Of a DNA stretch of 64,000 nt, positions 44,306 through 52,084 are shown piece by piece. Source of the stretch: Breznakiella homolactica (GTDB taxonomy: Bacteria > Spirochaetota > Spirochaetia > Treponematales > Breznakiellaceae); assembly GCF_016616095.2 (NCBI RefSeq), contig NZ_CP067089.2, positions 1,612,001-1,676,000 on the forward strand, given 5' to 3'. A program made the position numbers and the translations under genes. Below the pieces are notes generated by a model. That model searched no databases. It saw only the letters and a list, made by a program, of their open reading frames with translations, and was not told where the DNA came from. The stretch's first letter is position 1. Each line of letters opens with the position of its first letter.

Positions 44306-46159
44306 ATGTCTATGCATGAAATTGAATACTTTGTGGAAATCGGCGTCCGCGCTGTGGCCGGTTCCGGTCTTCCCGTCCAGGAAAAACGCAACCTCATTTA
44401 TACCTTGTTCCGCCTCGAAGAATACGGCGACTGTTCCTTTACCAACGCCCGGACCATCAGGGAAATGGCCGAATGCCGGTATACCTTCCTCTTTGACAAG
44501 GAGGAAATGTGGGATTATGAAACCAACCGCGGGTTTTACGATACCGGCGGGCTGGAAAAAGATTCGTACGGCATAGGGGATCTTTACATCTACCATGATT
44601 ACGATGACCGCTTTCCCGAAGGAGACAATAAAATCTGTGTGGATTCCGGCTCGCCTGCCTGGGAGGAAATCGTAAAGGCGGGAAAAATCACCGGACCGGA
44701 TGCCCAGCCCGTGGAGCAGGTTAACAGCCTGGAGGCGCTGCGCATCGTCAAACTTCTGCTGACCTGGGCAGACTGGATGGATGAGTACGCCTATGAGGGA
44801 TACATGATGGTCTTCTACATGAGTGACGCCGAACAGCTCATGCAGGAAAATCCCGACGACAGCCTGCTCATGGAGCTTCTCGGCCGCAGCCGGGAGGAGT
44901 TCGACGATGAGGCTGCGGACGATGATTTTTCGGACGCCGGCGAACGGTTCGAGCCAGTTCCGGAGGAATTTCTCCCCGCCCGGGTCTACCGCTTCGCGGA
45001 TACCCTGATTCCGTTCTGCGCGGACCAGGAAACCTGGCCGGACCATTCCTGGGTTTTACGGGGATACAGATCCGCTCTGCCCTATCCCCTGCGATTCTGG
45101 GACAGGGAAATTCCCTGCGGGCTGCGGCTTATCCCGGAGGCCGCGCCGGTCCGGATCAACCCCTTTGCTTTTGACGAACAGCCGGTATCATGGATGATTC
45201 GGATGGACGATTTACTGGAGGAAATAACGGCGGCCTTTACCGTTATGCAGGGTATCATATACCGCGGCTTTCATGATGAAGACCCGCAGTCGCTGCGGAA
45301 CTATTTGGATATCCATGGTTTCAAGGACATCCTTTCCAGGATGAGCAAAAACAGCGACACCGTTACCGATGCCGCCGCCGTGGAATTTGCCGGAGCGTTC
45401 CGGGACGCCGCGGTTATCTGGGAAAACGCAGTTCCGCAGAACGAACAGACCGCCCCTGATACGCCCTTTATTCAATTCCTGCTCTACTGGAAATCATTGA
45501 TGCCTACCTACGGTCCCCTGGAAGAAGGCAGCGGCTTTGCGGAGGATACGGTCTCGGCCTATAACGGATCGCACCGGCGGCTGGCGAAAGTCCTGGAAAT
45601 CCTCTGGGAGCGGTACAAACCGCTGACAGAACAAGCGGAACCGCTGGCGCGGGAAGGCGCCGCGGAGGCAAAACGCTGGAGCGATGAGTTCGCGGAAGCG
45701 GCAGATAAGGAGTCGGCGGAAAACAATGGCCGCAGACTGGAGCTCATGGTTTCATTATGGAAGAGCCCGTCGGTTCCCCTGGATGAAAGAATTGACATGA
45801 TGATGCGGCTTTTGGGCTTCCTTACATCCGCCCGGAAAGAACTCGATTCCGCCGTCACCGAAGCAAAAAATTTCTACGGGAAAGTCCCCAATCTGGAGCC
45901 TTCCCTGGCCAAGGCGGGAGAGGCGCTGGAAACACTGCGGACCATTCCCAGGGAGAACTTTCTCGCAAAGGCCGGTGAATTCCGGCCCCGGGGTGTTCCC
46001 GAACCTGTCCGCGCGGAAATTACCGTCCGCCGGAAAGGGGAAACCCGCAGCGCCGCGGCGGTGGTGTACTTTTCCGACCCGGCCTGGGAAAAGCCCCTGG
46101 CAATTACGGGCGCCGGAGGCAGGATACATTCCGCGGAATTCGAAGAGCCGGTTAAGTAA
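44306..46159 (+). CDS. Large soluble hypothetical protein
   Basis: I place the start at the ATG at 44306, six bases after GGAGGG, although the frame is open to 44216 (617 vs 647 aa). The protein is acidic and helical, with no signal peptide or membrane segment. An N-terminal region (LFRLEEYGDCSFTNARTIREM, in part) precedes a ~110-residue segment rich in Asp/Tyr, and the C-terminal third is a likely coiled coil (LTEQAEPLAREGAAEAKRW, ESAENNGRRLELM) ending in a small beta segment. I recognise no family. It opens the run of obscure cytoplasmic genes to 53.7 kb. Confidence 0.65.
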   Translation: MSMHEIEYFVEIGVRAVAGSGLPVQEKRNLIYTLFRLEEYGDCSFTNARTIREMAECRYTFLFDKEEMWDYETNRGFYDTGGLEKDSYGIGDLYIYHDYDDRFPEGDNKICVDSGSPAWEEIVKAGKITGPDAQPVEQVNSLEALRIVKLLLTWADWMDEYAYEGYMMVFYMSDAEQLMQENPDDSLLMELLGRSREEFDDEAADDDFSDAGERFEPVPEEFLPARVYRFADTLIPFCADQETWPDHSWVLRGYRSALPYPLRFWDREIPCGLRLIPEAAPVRINPFAFDEQPVSWMIRMDDLLEEITAAFTVMQGIIYRGFHDEDPQSLRNYLDIHGFKDILSRMSKNSDTVTDAAAVEFAGAFRDAAVIWENAVPQNEQTAPDTPFIQFLLYWKSLMPTYGPLEEGSGFAEDTVSAYNGSHRRLAKVLEILWERYKPLTEQAEPLAREGAAEAKRWSDEFAEAADKESAENNGRRLELMVSLWKSPSVPLDERIDMMMRLLGFLTSARKELDSAVTEAKNFYGKVPNLEPSLAKAGEALETLRTIPRENFLAKAGEFRPRGVPEPVRAEITVRRKGETRSAAAVVYFSDPAWEKPLAITGAGGRIHSAEFEEPVK

Positions 46160-46202
46160 CCTGGCCGGATCAGGCTGCCTGCTTTCCGGAAATGGCACGG
46201 AC

Positions 46203-47042
46203 TTAGTTCTTTTTCCCGAGATTATCCAGAATCTCCCGGTAGCGTTTTGTCGCCGGCTCACTGGGTTCGCCCTTGCGGCAGAAGGAAAGCCCCGCCAGCT
46301 TTGGTACCACCCGTTCCACCACAATCTGCCCGTCCGCCAGTTTATCTTCCAGCGCGGACAGGGCTTCCCGAAAACGCCGGTCCTTTCTGGCGCGCCTGTA
46401 AAACGAAAGCACATACACATAGAGGAAAAGGTTGTAATTCCTGAAGGGGTACTCCACCTGCATGAAGAGTGTCCCGATTCCGTAATGGCAGGGACCCAGG
46501 GGCAGACGGGTTTCCCAGTGGGACAGGAGGAAGTCCACCGCCCGGTCCAGGGAGGATTCCGTGCCATAGTACGGGGTATAGCGGAACACGTCCAGAGCGT
46601 TGAGGGTTGGCAGCGGATTGGAATGGTTTGTCTCCGGTCCGCGGCCAAAGAAAAACTTCTCACAGCGCCAGCCGCCGTCGGTGTACCGGGTTTCCAGAAG
46701 ATGCCGTAAGGTTATTTCCATCCGGGGATCATCGGCGTAACCCAATCTGCAGAGGAGCGCCGCGGCGTGGATGGTCTGGCAGGGAAAGACCGCGCCCTTG
46801 GGGTAAACCCTGAACCGTCCGTCTTCCTGCCAGGCTTCCCAGAAAAGGTCCGCCACGGCTTTGAGCAGGGGATCTTCCGGATCCATGCCCAGTTCCAGCA
46901 GCATGAGAGCACTTTCCAGCGCGGAAAACGGAGCCCCCTTTATGAGGCGCTTGTCCGGGGTGGTCCAGAAGTCAGCCCCCTGGTCGTACCGGCGGGCGAT
47001 TATCGCTTCGGCATCTGCGGAATAATGTTTGTCCACGGCCAT
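46203..47042 (-). CDS. Prenyltransferase/squalene-cyclase-like alpha-toroid protein
   Basis: The 279-residue protein has the repeated helix pairs of the terpenoid-cyclase/prenyltransferase toroid: LLRLGY-type helices (AALLCRLGYADD, LDVFRYTPYYG) and the turn motifs DGGWRCEKFFFG, EDGRFRVYPKGAVFPCQ and PETNHSNPLPTL. No DxDD or DCTAE catalytic motif is visible, so it is more likely a binding or divergent enzyme protein. GGAGGA precedes the ATG. A CCCGCCGG/CCGGCGGG hairpin (47061-47089) lies just upstream of its ribosome site. Confidence 0.62.
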   Translation of the reverse strand: MAVDKHYSADAEAIIARRYDQGADFWTTPDKRLIKGAPFSALESALMLLELGMDPEDPLLKAVADLFWEAWQEDGRFRVYPKGAVFPCQTIHAAALLCRLGYADDPRMEITLRHLLETRYTDGGWRCEKFFFGRGPETNHSNPLPTLNALDVFRYTPYYGTESSLDRAVDFLLSHWETRLPLGPCHYGIGTLFMQVEYPFRNYNLFLYVYVLSFYRRARKDRRFREALSALEDKLADGQIVVERVVPKLAGLSFCRKGEPSEPATKRYREILDNLGKKN

Positions 47043-47060
47043 TGGTTCCTCCTGCCCTGC

Positions 47061-47089
47061 CCCGCCGGAATATTACCCCACCCGGCGGG
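47061..47089. repeat. 8-bp hairpin upstream of the toroid protein gene
   Basis: CCCGCCGG (47061-47068) and CCGGCGGG (47082-47089) are exact inverted arms with a 13-base loop. It lies between two minus-strand genes, just ahead of the ribosome site, with no T-run. It could stabilise the message or separate expression levels. Confidence 0.5.
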
Positions 47090-47096
47090 AGAAAAC

Positions 47097-47567
47097 TCAC
47101 GCCACAACGGTGTACTTTTCTTCCGGTCTCTGGGCTTCGATATTTTCAAGCATATTAAACAGAAGGAGCACCGTGTTGTCATTCCGTCCGTCCAGACCCG
47201 TGTTCCCGCCGGATAGAATATTCGTAAGAAAATACAGAGGCGGACAGCAGTAGTAATCATTCGGCGATACGATGTACACCCCGGCCTCGTCCGATGTCTC
47301 CCCGAGATGCATCCAGCGCCAGCCGTAAGCGCGGATAACCGATTCCGCCCAGGCACAGCCCAGGGTGATTCCCAGTTCCTGGGCTTCATCGGGATCACCG
47401 CTGCCCTGTTCGAGATAGTCGCCGGCGCGGCGGTAAATTTTCTCCACAATTTCTGCGGGGGTGTCCGTCCCGGCGGCACCCAGCAGGCTGAGAGCTTCCC
47501 GGTATTCCGAGCGGATTTCCTCCGCCAGATCCCCGGGCATTTCACTGATGTAGGTGAATCGTTCCAT
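47097..47567 (-). CDS. Hypothetical protein, DUF3806-like
   Basis: A 156-residue soluble protein. The core LGITLGCAWAESVIRAYGWRWMHL and GVYIVSPNDYYCCPPLYFL (in part) resemble DUF3806 proteins, where a helix-strand unit precedes a 'SP.....P..Y' segment; the match is weak. It starts two bases after the stop of the secreted protein gene upstream, so they are translated together. GGAGAGACGGA lies before the ATG. Such domains appear among immunity-like proteins, but no toxin partner is present. Confidence 0.58.
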   Translation of the reverse strand: MERFTYISEMPGDLAEEIRSEYREALSLLGAAGTDTPAEIVEKIYRRAGDYLEQGSGDPDEAQELGITLGCAWAESVIRAYGWRWMHLGETSDEAGVYIVSPNDYYCCPPLYFLTNILSGGNTGLDGRNDNTVLLLFNMLENIEAQRPEEKYTVVA

Positions 47568-47569
47568 GG

Positions 47570-48025
47570 TTATTCCGTCTCTCCTTTTTTCCAGATAATA
47601 GTGCTTTCCATTTCCGAACCGTAAATATGGATCAGGATTTCCGCGCGTACTATGCCGCTGTCCCCATCCGCTTCTATGGTTCCCCTGGCATTGTCATCGG
47701 TATACCACATGCCAGTTATGTCCTCACAGCTTATATCGGTTAATGTTCCCTGCGTGGTTGTTCCGGTGGTTTTTACATCCGCGATCCTGAAGGTAAAATA
47801 TTCGCTGCTTTCATCACCGGAATAATGGATTTTAATTTCGTAGTAGTTTCCGTCCCGCAGGGATACTCTCATATATTCGACCCCGGCCGTTTTGTCGGTT
47901 TTGCCGGCAGTATAAGCCATGGGTTTCATAAAACCAAGTTCCAGCATGGGGGCCTCCGTTTGAAGGGAAGAAAGGGAAACGCAGAGCAGCAGGAAAAAAA
48001 TTACGGCCGTATGTTTTCGATTCAC
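47570..48025 (-). CDS. Secreted hypothetical protein
   Basis: The gene uses a GTG start at 48025. The 151-residue product has a signal peptide (AVIFFLLLCVSLSSLQT) followed by a beta-rich domain with repeated Thr/Ser strands (ADVKTTGTTTQGTLTDIS). No family recognised. It is the first gene of a two-gene unit with the DUF3806-like protein, whose start follows two bases after its stop. Probably periplasmic. Confidence 0.58.
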   Translation of the reverse strand: MNRKHTAVIFFLLLCVSLSSLQTEAPMLELGFMKPMAYTAGKTDKTAGVEYMRVSLRDGNYYEIKIHYSGDESSEYFTFRIADVKTTGTTTQGTLTDISCEDITGMWYTDDNARGTIEADGDSGIVRAEILIHIYGSEMESTIIWKKGETE

Positions 48026-48103
48026 CCTTTATCCGCCTCTTTGTTTTAAATTTGTTTCCTCCACAAGTATATGGATTTAAGGCTTTTGTAAAGGGGCGGA
48101 AAG

Positions 48104-48871
48104 TCAGCCTATTATATAGGAGGTCATGGAAAGGGAACCCATAACCCGTTCGCTGTTGAATATCCGAACGGGGTCACCGGAGTCCGCGGCTCCCAGGGTA
48201 TACAGCAGCGGGTCGTAATGGTCACGGGAGGAAAATGCTCGCCGGGCGGAGGGACCGGCGGCGTCATAATTGACGGCGGCGTCGTACCGTCCTTCTTCCA
48301 CCGCCGCTCTGATATATCCGTCGAATTCATCCGCCCAGGGATAACCGCCGGACCGGTTCCAGTCGACCAGGGACAGGTTATGTACGATGTTGCCGCTGCC
48401 CAGAATCAGCACCCCTTCTTCCCTGAGGGGACTGAGTTTCTGTCCAGCCAGATAACTTTCCATAGGTGAATTGCCGGCGTTTACCGAGAGCTGACATACG
48501 GGTATATCCGCGCCGGGGTACATACAGTGGAGAACACTCCAGGCGCCGTGGTCCAGCCCCCTCCGGGAATCCGCCTCAGTGCCCGGCCCCATCAGGGAAA
48601 CTGTCCTGCGGGCCAGATCCGGCGCGCCGGGTGCGGGGTACTGCACCGCGTAGAGCTCTTCGGGGAAGCCGTAAAAATCGTGGATGGTCTCCGGCGTTCC
48701 GGTTTCCGATACAGCGTCCCAGGGGCCGAACCAATGGGCGGAAACACAGAGAATCGCTTCGGGCTTTGGCAGGGCTTCCGCCATAGCCGCCCAGCCCCGG
48801 GTAAATTGGTTCTGTTCCACGATATTCATGGGTGAACCGTGGCCGGCAAACACTACGGGCATTCTTTTCAT
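48104..48871 (-). CDS. ygiD: YgiD-type 4,5-DOPA extradiol dioxygenase family protein
   Basis: The 255-residue protein belongs to the LigB superfamily, YgiD branch. Metal ligands are visible as H11 (FAGHGSPM), H46 (SAHWFGP) and H163 (GNIVHNLSL), and the C-terminal DHYDPLLYTLG segment is conserved. In E. coli this zinc enzyme cleaves the catechol ring of L-DOPA; the natural substrate in anaerobes is unclear, and dioxygen would be needed. CAGGAAAG precedes the ATG. It stands between the secreted protein gene and the broken DUF4261 gene, on the same strand. Confidence 0.88.
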   Translation of the reverse strand: MKRMPVVFAGHGSPMNIVEQNQFTRGWAAMAEALPKPEAILCVSAHWFGPWDAVSETGTPETIHDFYGFPEELYAVQYPAPGAPDLARRTVSLMGPGTEADSRRGLDHGAWSVLHCMYPGADIPVCQLSVNAGNSPMESYLAGQKLSPLREEGVLILGSGNIVHNLSLVDWNRSGGYPWADEFDGYIRAAVEEGRYDAAVNYDAAGPSARRAFSSRDHYDPLLYTLGAADSGDPVRIFNSERVMGSLSMTSYIIG

Positions 48872-48951
48872 TGTACTTTCCTGTTTTTTAAATCTCCAGG
48901 AACAATTCTACAACACCGTTCCGGGGGCCGCAAGGCTTCCGCTGAAACGGT

Positions 48952-49829
48952 CTACTCCCGGTTTCCCGCGGCGTACTCTCCCGGGGCGATGTCCAGGACC
49001 TCCCGGGCCGGCTGGATTAAGGCCGATTCGTACCGGCAGGTCCACTGCACGGCAGGATCAATGCCATCCACGGTGTGGCCCGATTCAATGGGCGCGTCGT
49101 ATTCGAACTGGTAATAGGCTACATTATAGGCGTGACTGACCACCGCGTTGGGATCCAGTCCGCGGAAATGGTATTGTACGTCCGGCAGCCCGAAGGCGTA
49201 GAGCCCCAGGGTATCCACCACTTTGTCCTCGGTCCCCTGGATATTAAAAAACCGGGCGTTAACCGCCCCGCGGAGGAAGCGCCGCCATCCCGTATCGGTA
49301 TTATCCCGCAGCTGTCCGGCGGCAAGTAGTTTTCCAGAGGGCTGAAAAAAACTGCCGCGCAGGATGGGTAGAGTCCGAGGACAATATCCAGCCAATCCCC
49401 AAGGATAACCGCCCGATCTACGGGTCTGAGTCCCGCGGCCATCATATCAGAGACCATAACCTGATACGGACAGGAATCCAGAAGTTCAGTTCCATCGGGA
49501 ACATCCCAGAACTGGGTGCGGGCAAGACTGTCCCCCAGGGGCCGCTTTACCGGCTCGCAGCCGGTGAGCATAACCATGGACGGCGCCGGTCCCTGCTGGT
49601 ACGTCACGGTGTGTTCCTTTAGGGCAAATGACCGGAGTCCCGTATCCCGGGAGACCGGGTCCGCCGCGCCGAGCCGTTCCGAAAGTTTCTCCAGGATAGT
49701 TTCCGTATCCGGGTCCCCGGCGGGTTCCTTAAAAAGGAGGTTCACCATGTAGACGCCGGAAAACCGGGCTTCTTCGCTTAAATCCTGTTTGAGTATCCGC
49801 TGCTCTTCCGGCTGTTCTTTTGTATCCAT
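48952..49829 (-). pseudogene. DUF4261 protein gene interrupted by a -1 frameshift at a T7 run
   Basis: The first frame (from ATG 49829, with GGAGGA upstream) reads the DUF4261 N-terminal half up to YPSCAAVFF; the family then continues only in a second frame (QPSGKLLAAG, RFFNIQGTEDKVVDTLGLYA, and IAPGEYAAGN to the stop at 48952). The break is at a run of seven T on the minus strand (49345-49351). One more T would restore a full-length protein of about 292 residues. The local sequence T TTT TTC also fits the X-XXY-YYZ slippery pattern of -1 programmed frameshifting. A true lesion, recoding or a sequencing error are all possible. Confidence 0.85.
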
Positions 49830-49946
49830 AGTTCTATCCTCCGTGACCGTGTATTTCTTCAGCTTAGCACAAAATCAAAACTGCATCCTGCAAATAGGTG
49901 GAAAGAAACCATTGTTTTTACGTAAATAAAAAGATAGTTTATATAT

Positions 49947-50936
49947 ATGGGAGAAATAGAAAAAAAACATAAAAAACAGAAAAGAGCTGTTTACGTCTGC
50001 CTAGCCGTGATTGTTCTTTTTTTCTTTTCCGCATGTAAAAGTCATCTTAGTAATGACACTGGTGTTTACCATTATCCTGTTTTGCCGTTGGATGAAAGTT
50101 TTACTAAAAAACACGTTTTTTTAATCGGATTAGACGGATGGGGAAGTTACAGTTTTGAGAAATCGGACATACCGGTGATCAGAAGCAGTATGGCGGCAGG
50201 TTCTTATACGCTTGATGCGCTGGATGTCATGCCGTCCATCACTGTCCCCAATTGGGCATCCATGTTTATGGGAGCCACTCCGGATATCCATGGTTACAAA
50301 ACTAATCCCCCAACAAATAATGATCCTCCATACGCTGAATCATCTGTCATTGACAAATATGGATTGTTTCCGTCAATCTTTACACTTCTGAAGGAAGAAC
50401 GTCCCAACTGTACGGTCGCCTATTTTTATGAAAAACCTAAACTTGGTTACCTGTGTCCTGACAATGTACTAGATAAAAAAGAACATATACCGGATCTTTC
50501 CGGCGGGGCTTCCGCTCTATTACGTATAACTTCATATATTGAAGCGGAAAAACCTAATTTTACCGCCATCGTCTTTCTCGAACCGGACGGTATTGGACAT
50601 AGTGTGGGCCATGATACAAATGAATATTACAATCAGCTGAAAAAATTGGATGAATATGTTGCACAAATCATACAGTCAATTCAAAACGCAGGAATATGGA
50701 ACAATACCATATTGATTTTCTCATCTGACCACGGTGGGATTGGTACAAGCCATGGCAACGATACCGCTGCCGAAAGGAAAATACCAGTGATTATTGCGGG
50801 GAAAAATATCCGGCCAGCTTATACAATACCCGGACCTGTGATGGTTTACGATATAGCACCCACTATAGCTCATATTTTCGAACTCGAGATTCCTTTGTTC
50901 TGGCAGGGCTCTGTCCTGGATGTGTTTACAGAATAA
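49947..50936 (+). CDS. Lipoprotein alkaline phosphatase/phosphodiesterase superfamily enzyme
   Basis: The 329-residue protein has a basic start and lipobox (VLFFFSAC at ~30), then a type I phosphodiesterase/nucleotide pyrophosphatase fold. Metal and catalytic elements are GLDGW (first Asp), the nucleophile threonine in SITVPNWASMFMG, EPDGIGHSVGHD and SSDHGGIGTSHG. It should hydrolyse phosphate mono- or diesters outside the cytoplasm. It is AT-richer than its neighbours and has no Shine-Dalgarno sequence: a TATATA box ends one base before the ATG, pointing to leaderless expression. Convergent with the DUF1266 gene. Confidence 0.85.
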   Translation: MGEIEKKHKKQKRAVYVCLAVIVLFFFSACKSHLSNDTGVYHYPVLPLDESFTKKHVFLIGLDGWGSYSFEKSDIPVIRSSMAAGSYTLDALDVMPSITVPNWASMFMGATPDIHGYKTNPPTNNDPPYAESSVIDKYGLFPSIFTLLKEERPNCTVAYFYEKPKLGYLCPDNVLDKKEHIPDLSGGASALLRITSYIEAEKPNFTAIVFLEPDGIGHSVGHDTNEYYNQLKKLDEYVAQIIQSIQNAGIWNNTILIFSSDHGGIGTSHGNDTAAERKIPVIIAGKNIRPAYTIPGPVMVYDIAPTIAHIFELEIPLFWQGSVLDVFTE

Positions 50937-50974
50937 TATCTCATCGGAACTTTCCGTTCAGCAACATACCCTCC

Positions 50975-51009
50975 AAAAAAACCGGCGGCAAAGCGACAGC
51001 CGCCAGTTT
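50975..51009 (-). terminator. Intrinsic terminator of the ankyrin-DUF1266 operon
   Basis: On the minus strand AAAC-T-GGCGGC (51009-50999) pairs with GCCGCC-G-GTTT (50889-type arm at 50984-50989 plus 50979-50983), one mismatch, followed by seven to eight Ts (50975-50981). It lies 55 bases beyond the DUF1266 stop. The plus strand has no T-run after it. Confidence 0.78.
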
Positions 51010-51063
51010 CCGGCATGTGCGTTCAGTGGTTATCCTCCGGCGCCCGGTCCGCGCTGTCCATAA

Positions 51064-52044
51064 TCAGGCCAGGTTCTTTATGGGATTGGCCTTCAGGAAG
51101 GATTTGTTCTCGGTGAGCAGATCCAGGGCCACGGCGTAGGGTTCCTGATGGACCCCCATGGCAAGCCCCCGTCCCAGAAGAACCGAAACAATGTACTCTT
51201 CCCAGGTTTTGAAATTTTCCTTGATCTTCACCGCAGCCTTGGCCATCCATTCCCAGGCTTCCTCCTCGGTGATGTATCCGATGTTGACGAAGAGCCGGGC
51301 CAGGTAACCGATACGTTCCAGGTCCCAGGCGTAGAGGGTGGTACAGTTTTCCACCAGTTCCTCCGGCAGCTCCAGGATTTCCGTGATGCCGGAAACACTG
51401 GCTTCGTAATCCTCCACATCATCCGCGTCCAGACCCTTGGTATCCCCGGCCTTGAGCTTGGCGAAGGTTTTGGCGAAGTGTTTGGCGTGCCGGCCTCCCA
51501 GGAGGGATTCCAGCATTTCCAGCCCTTCATCCCTGCTGTCGATCCCCCAGCCGTTGGACAGGATAGCATCGGTATCGTCTTCATCCATGATAAGATGCAG
51601 CGTCTCGTAGGGTTCCCCCTGGGTACCGATGAGGAGAGCCCCGATGGGCATGTACTTTTTATACTCGTCGGGTACGGGATTCTCCGCTATAAAAGCGTTG
51701 AAGGCTTCCTCGTCGAATTCATCATCATCGTCTTCTTCGTCGTCGTCATCACCGGCCTGCATCATCTGGCTCATCATATCTCCCAGATTCGGCATACCCT
51801 GCATCCCCGCCATGTTCTGCATCATGGCCGCCTGCATCTGCATTTGCTGCCGCATCATTTCAATGCTCTGTTCGGCCTGGCGGGTATAATCGTCGATAAG
51901 TTCCTGCCGGTCTTCTTCAGTCACTTCCTGGCCCATTTCCTTGGCCATTTTTTTCTGCTGATCCAGGGCTTCCTTCAGGGCCTGGTCCATTGTTTTTTTG
52001 TACTGCTCGATATTGGCGTTAATCAGTTTTTCCATATCGTCCAT
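51064..52044 (-). CDS. DUF1266 domain protein with Met-rich and acidic segments
   Basis: The C-terminal 150 residues match DUF1266: YAWDLERIGYLARLFVNIGYI (in part) and TWEEYIVSVLLGRGLAMG are its hallmark. The N-terminal 60 residues are coiled coil, followed by a striking Met-rich segment (13 Met between residues 63 and 95) and an acidic run (99-114). GGAGG lies before the ATG. It follows the ankyrin gene by 40 bases and shares its terminator. DUF1266 proteins are common in toxin-immunity neighbourhoods; this is inference, as no toxin is present. Confidence 0.82.
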   Translation of the reverse strand: MDDMEKLINANIEQYKKTMDQALKEALDQQKKMAKEMGQEVTEEDRQELIDDYTRQAEQSIEMMRQQMQMQAAMMQNMAGMQGMPNLGDMMSQMMQAGDDDDEEDDDDEFDEEAFNAFIAENPVPDEYKKYMPIGALLIGTQGEPYETLHLIMDEDDTDAILSNGWGIDSRDEGLEMLESLLGGRHAKHFAKTFAKLKAGDTKGLDADDVEDYEASVSGITEILELPEELVENCTTLYAWDLERIGYLARLFVNIGYITEEEAWEWMAKAAVKIKENFKTWEEYIVSVLLGRGLAMGVHQEPYAVALDLLTENKSFLKANPIKNLA

Positions 52045-52084
52045 TTTTCCATCCTCCTGCGGTATTTGTGAATTGTGTTTATTC

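Noticed and set aside
45755..46663. 302-codon minus-strand open frame spanning two genes
   Set aside because: Overlaps the end of the 617-aa gene and the toroid gene in another frame, with no ribosome site and no domain.
51148..52071. 307-codon plus-strand open frame antisense to the DUF1266 gene
   Set aside because: It is a mirror of the real gene; the His-rich stretch arises from the Met-rich codons on the other strand.
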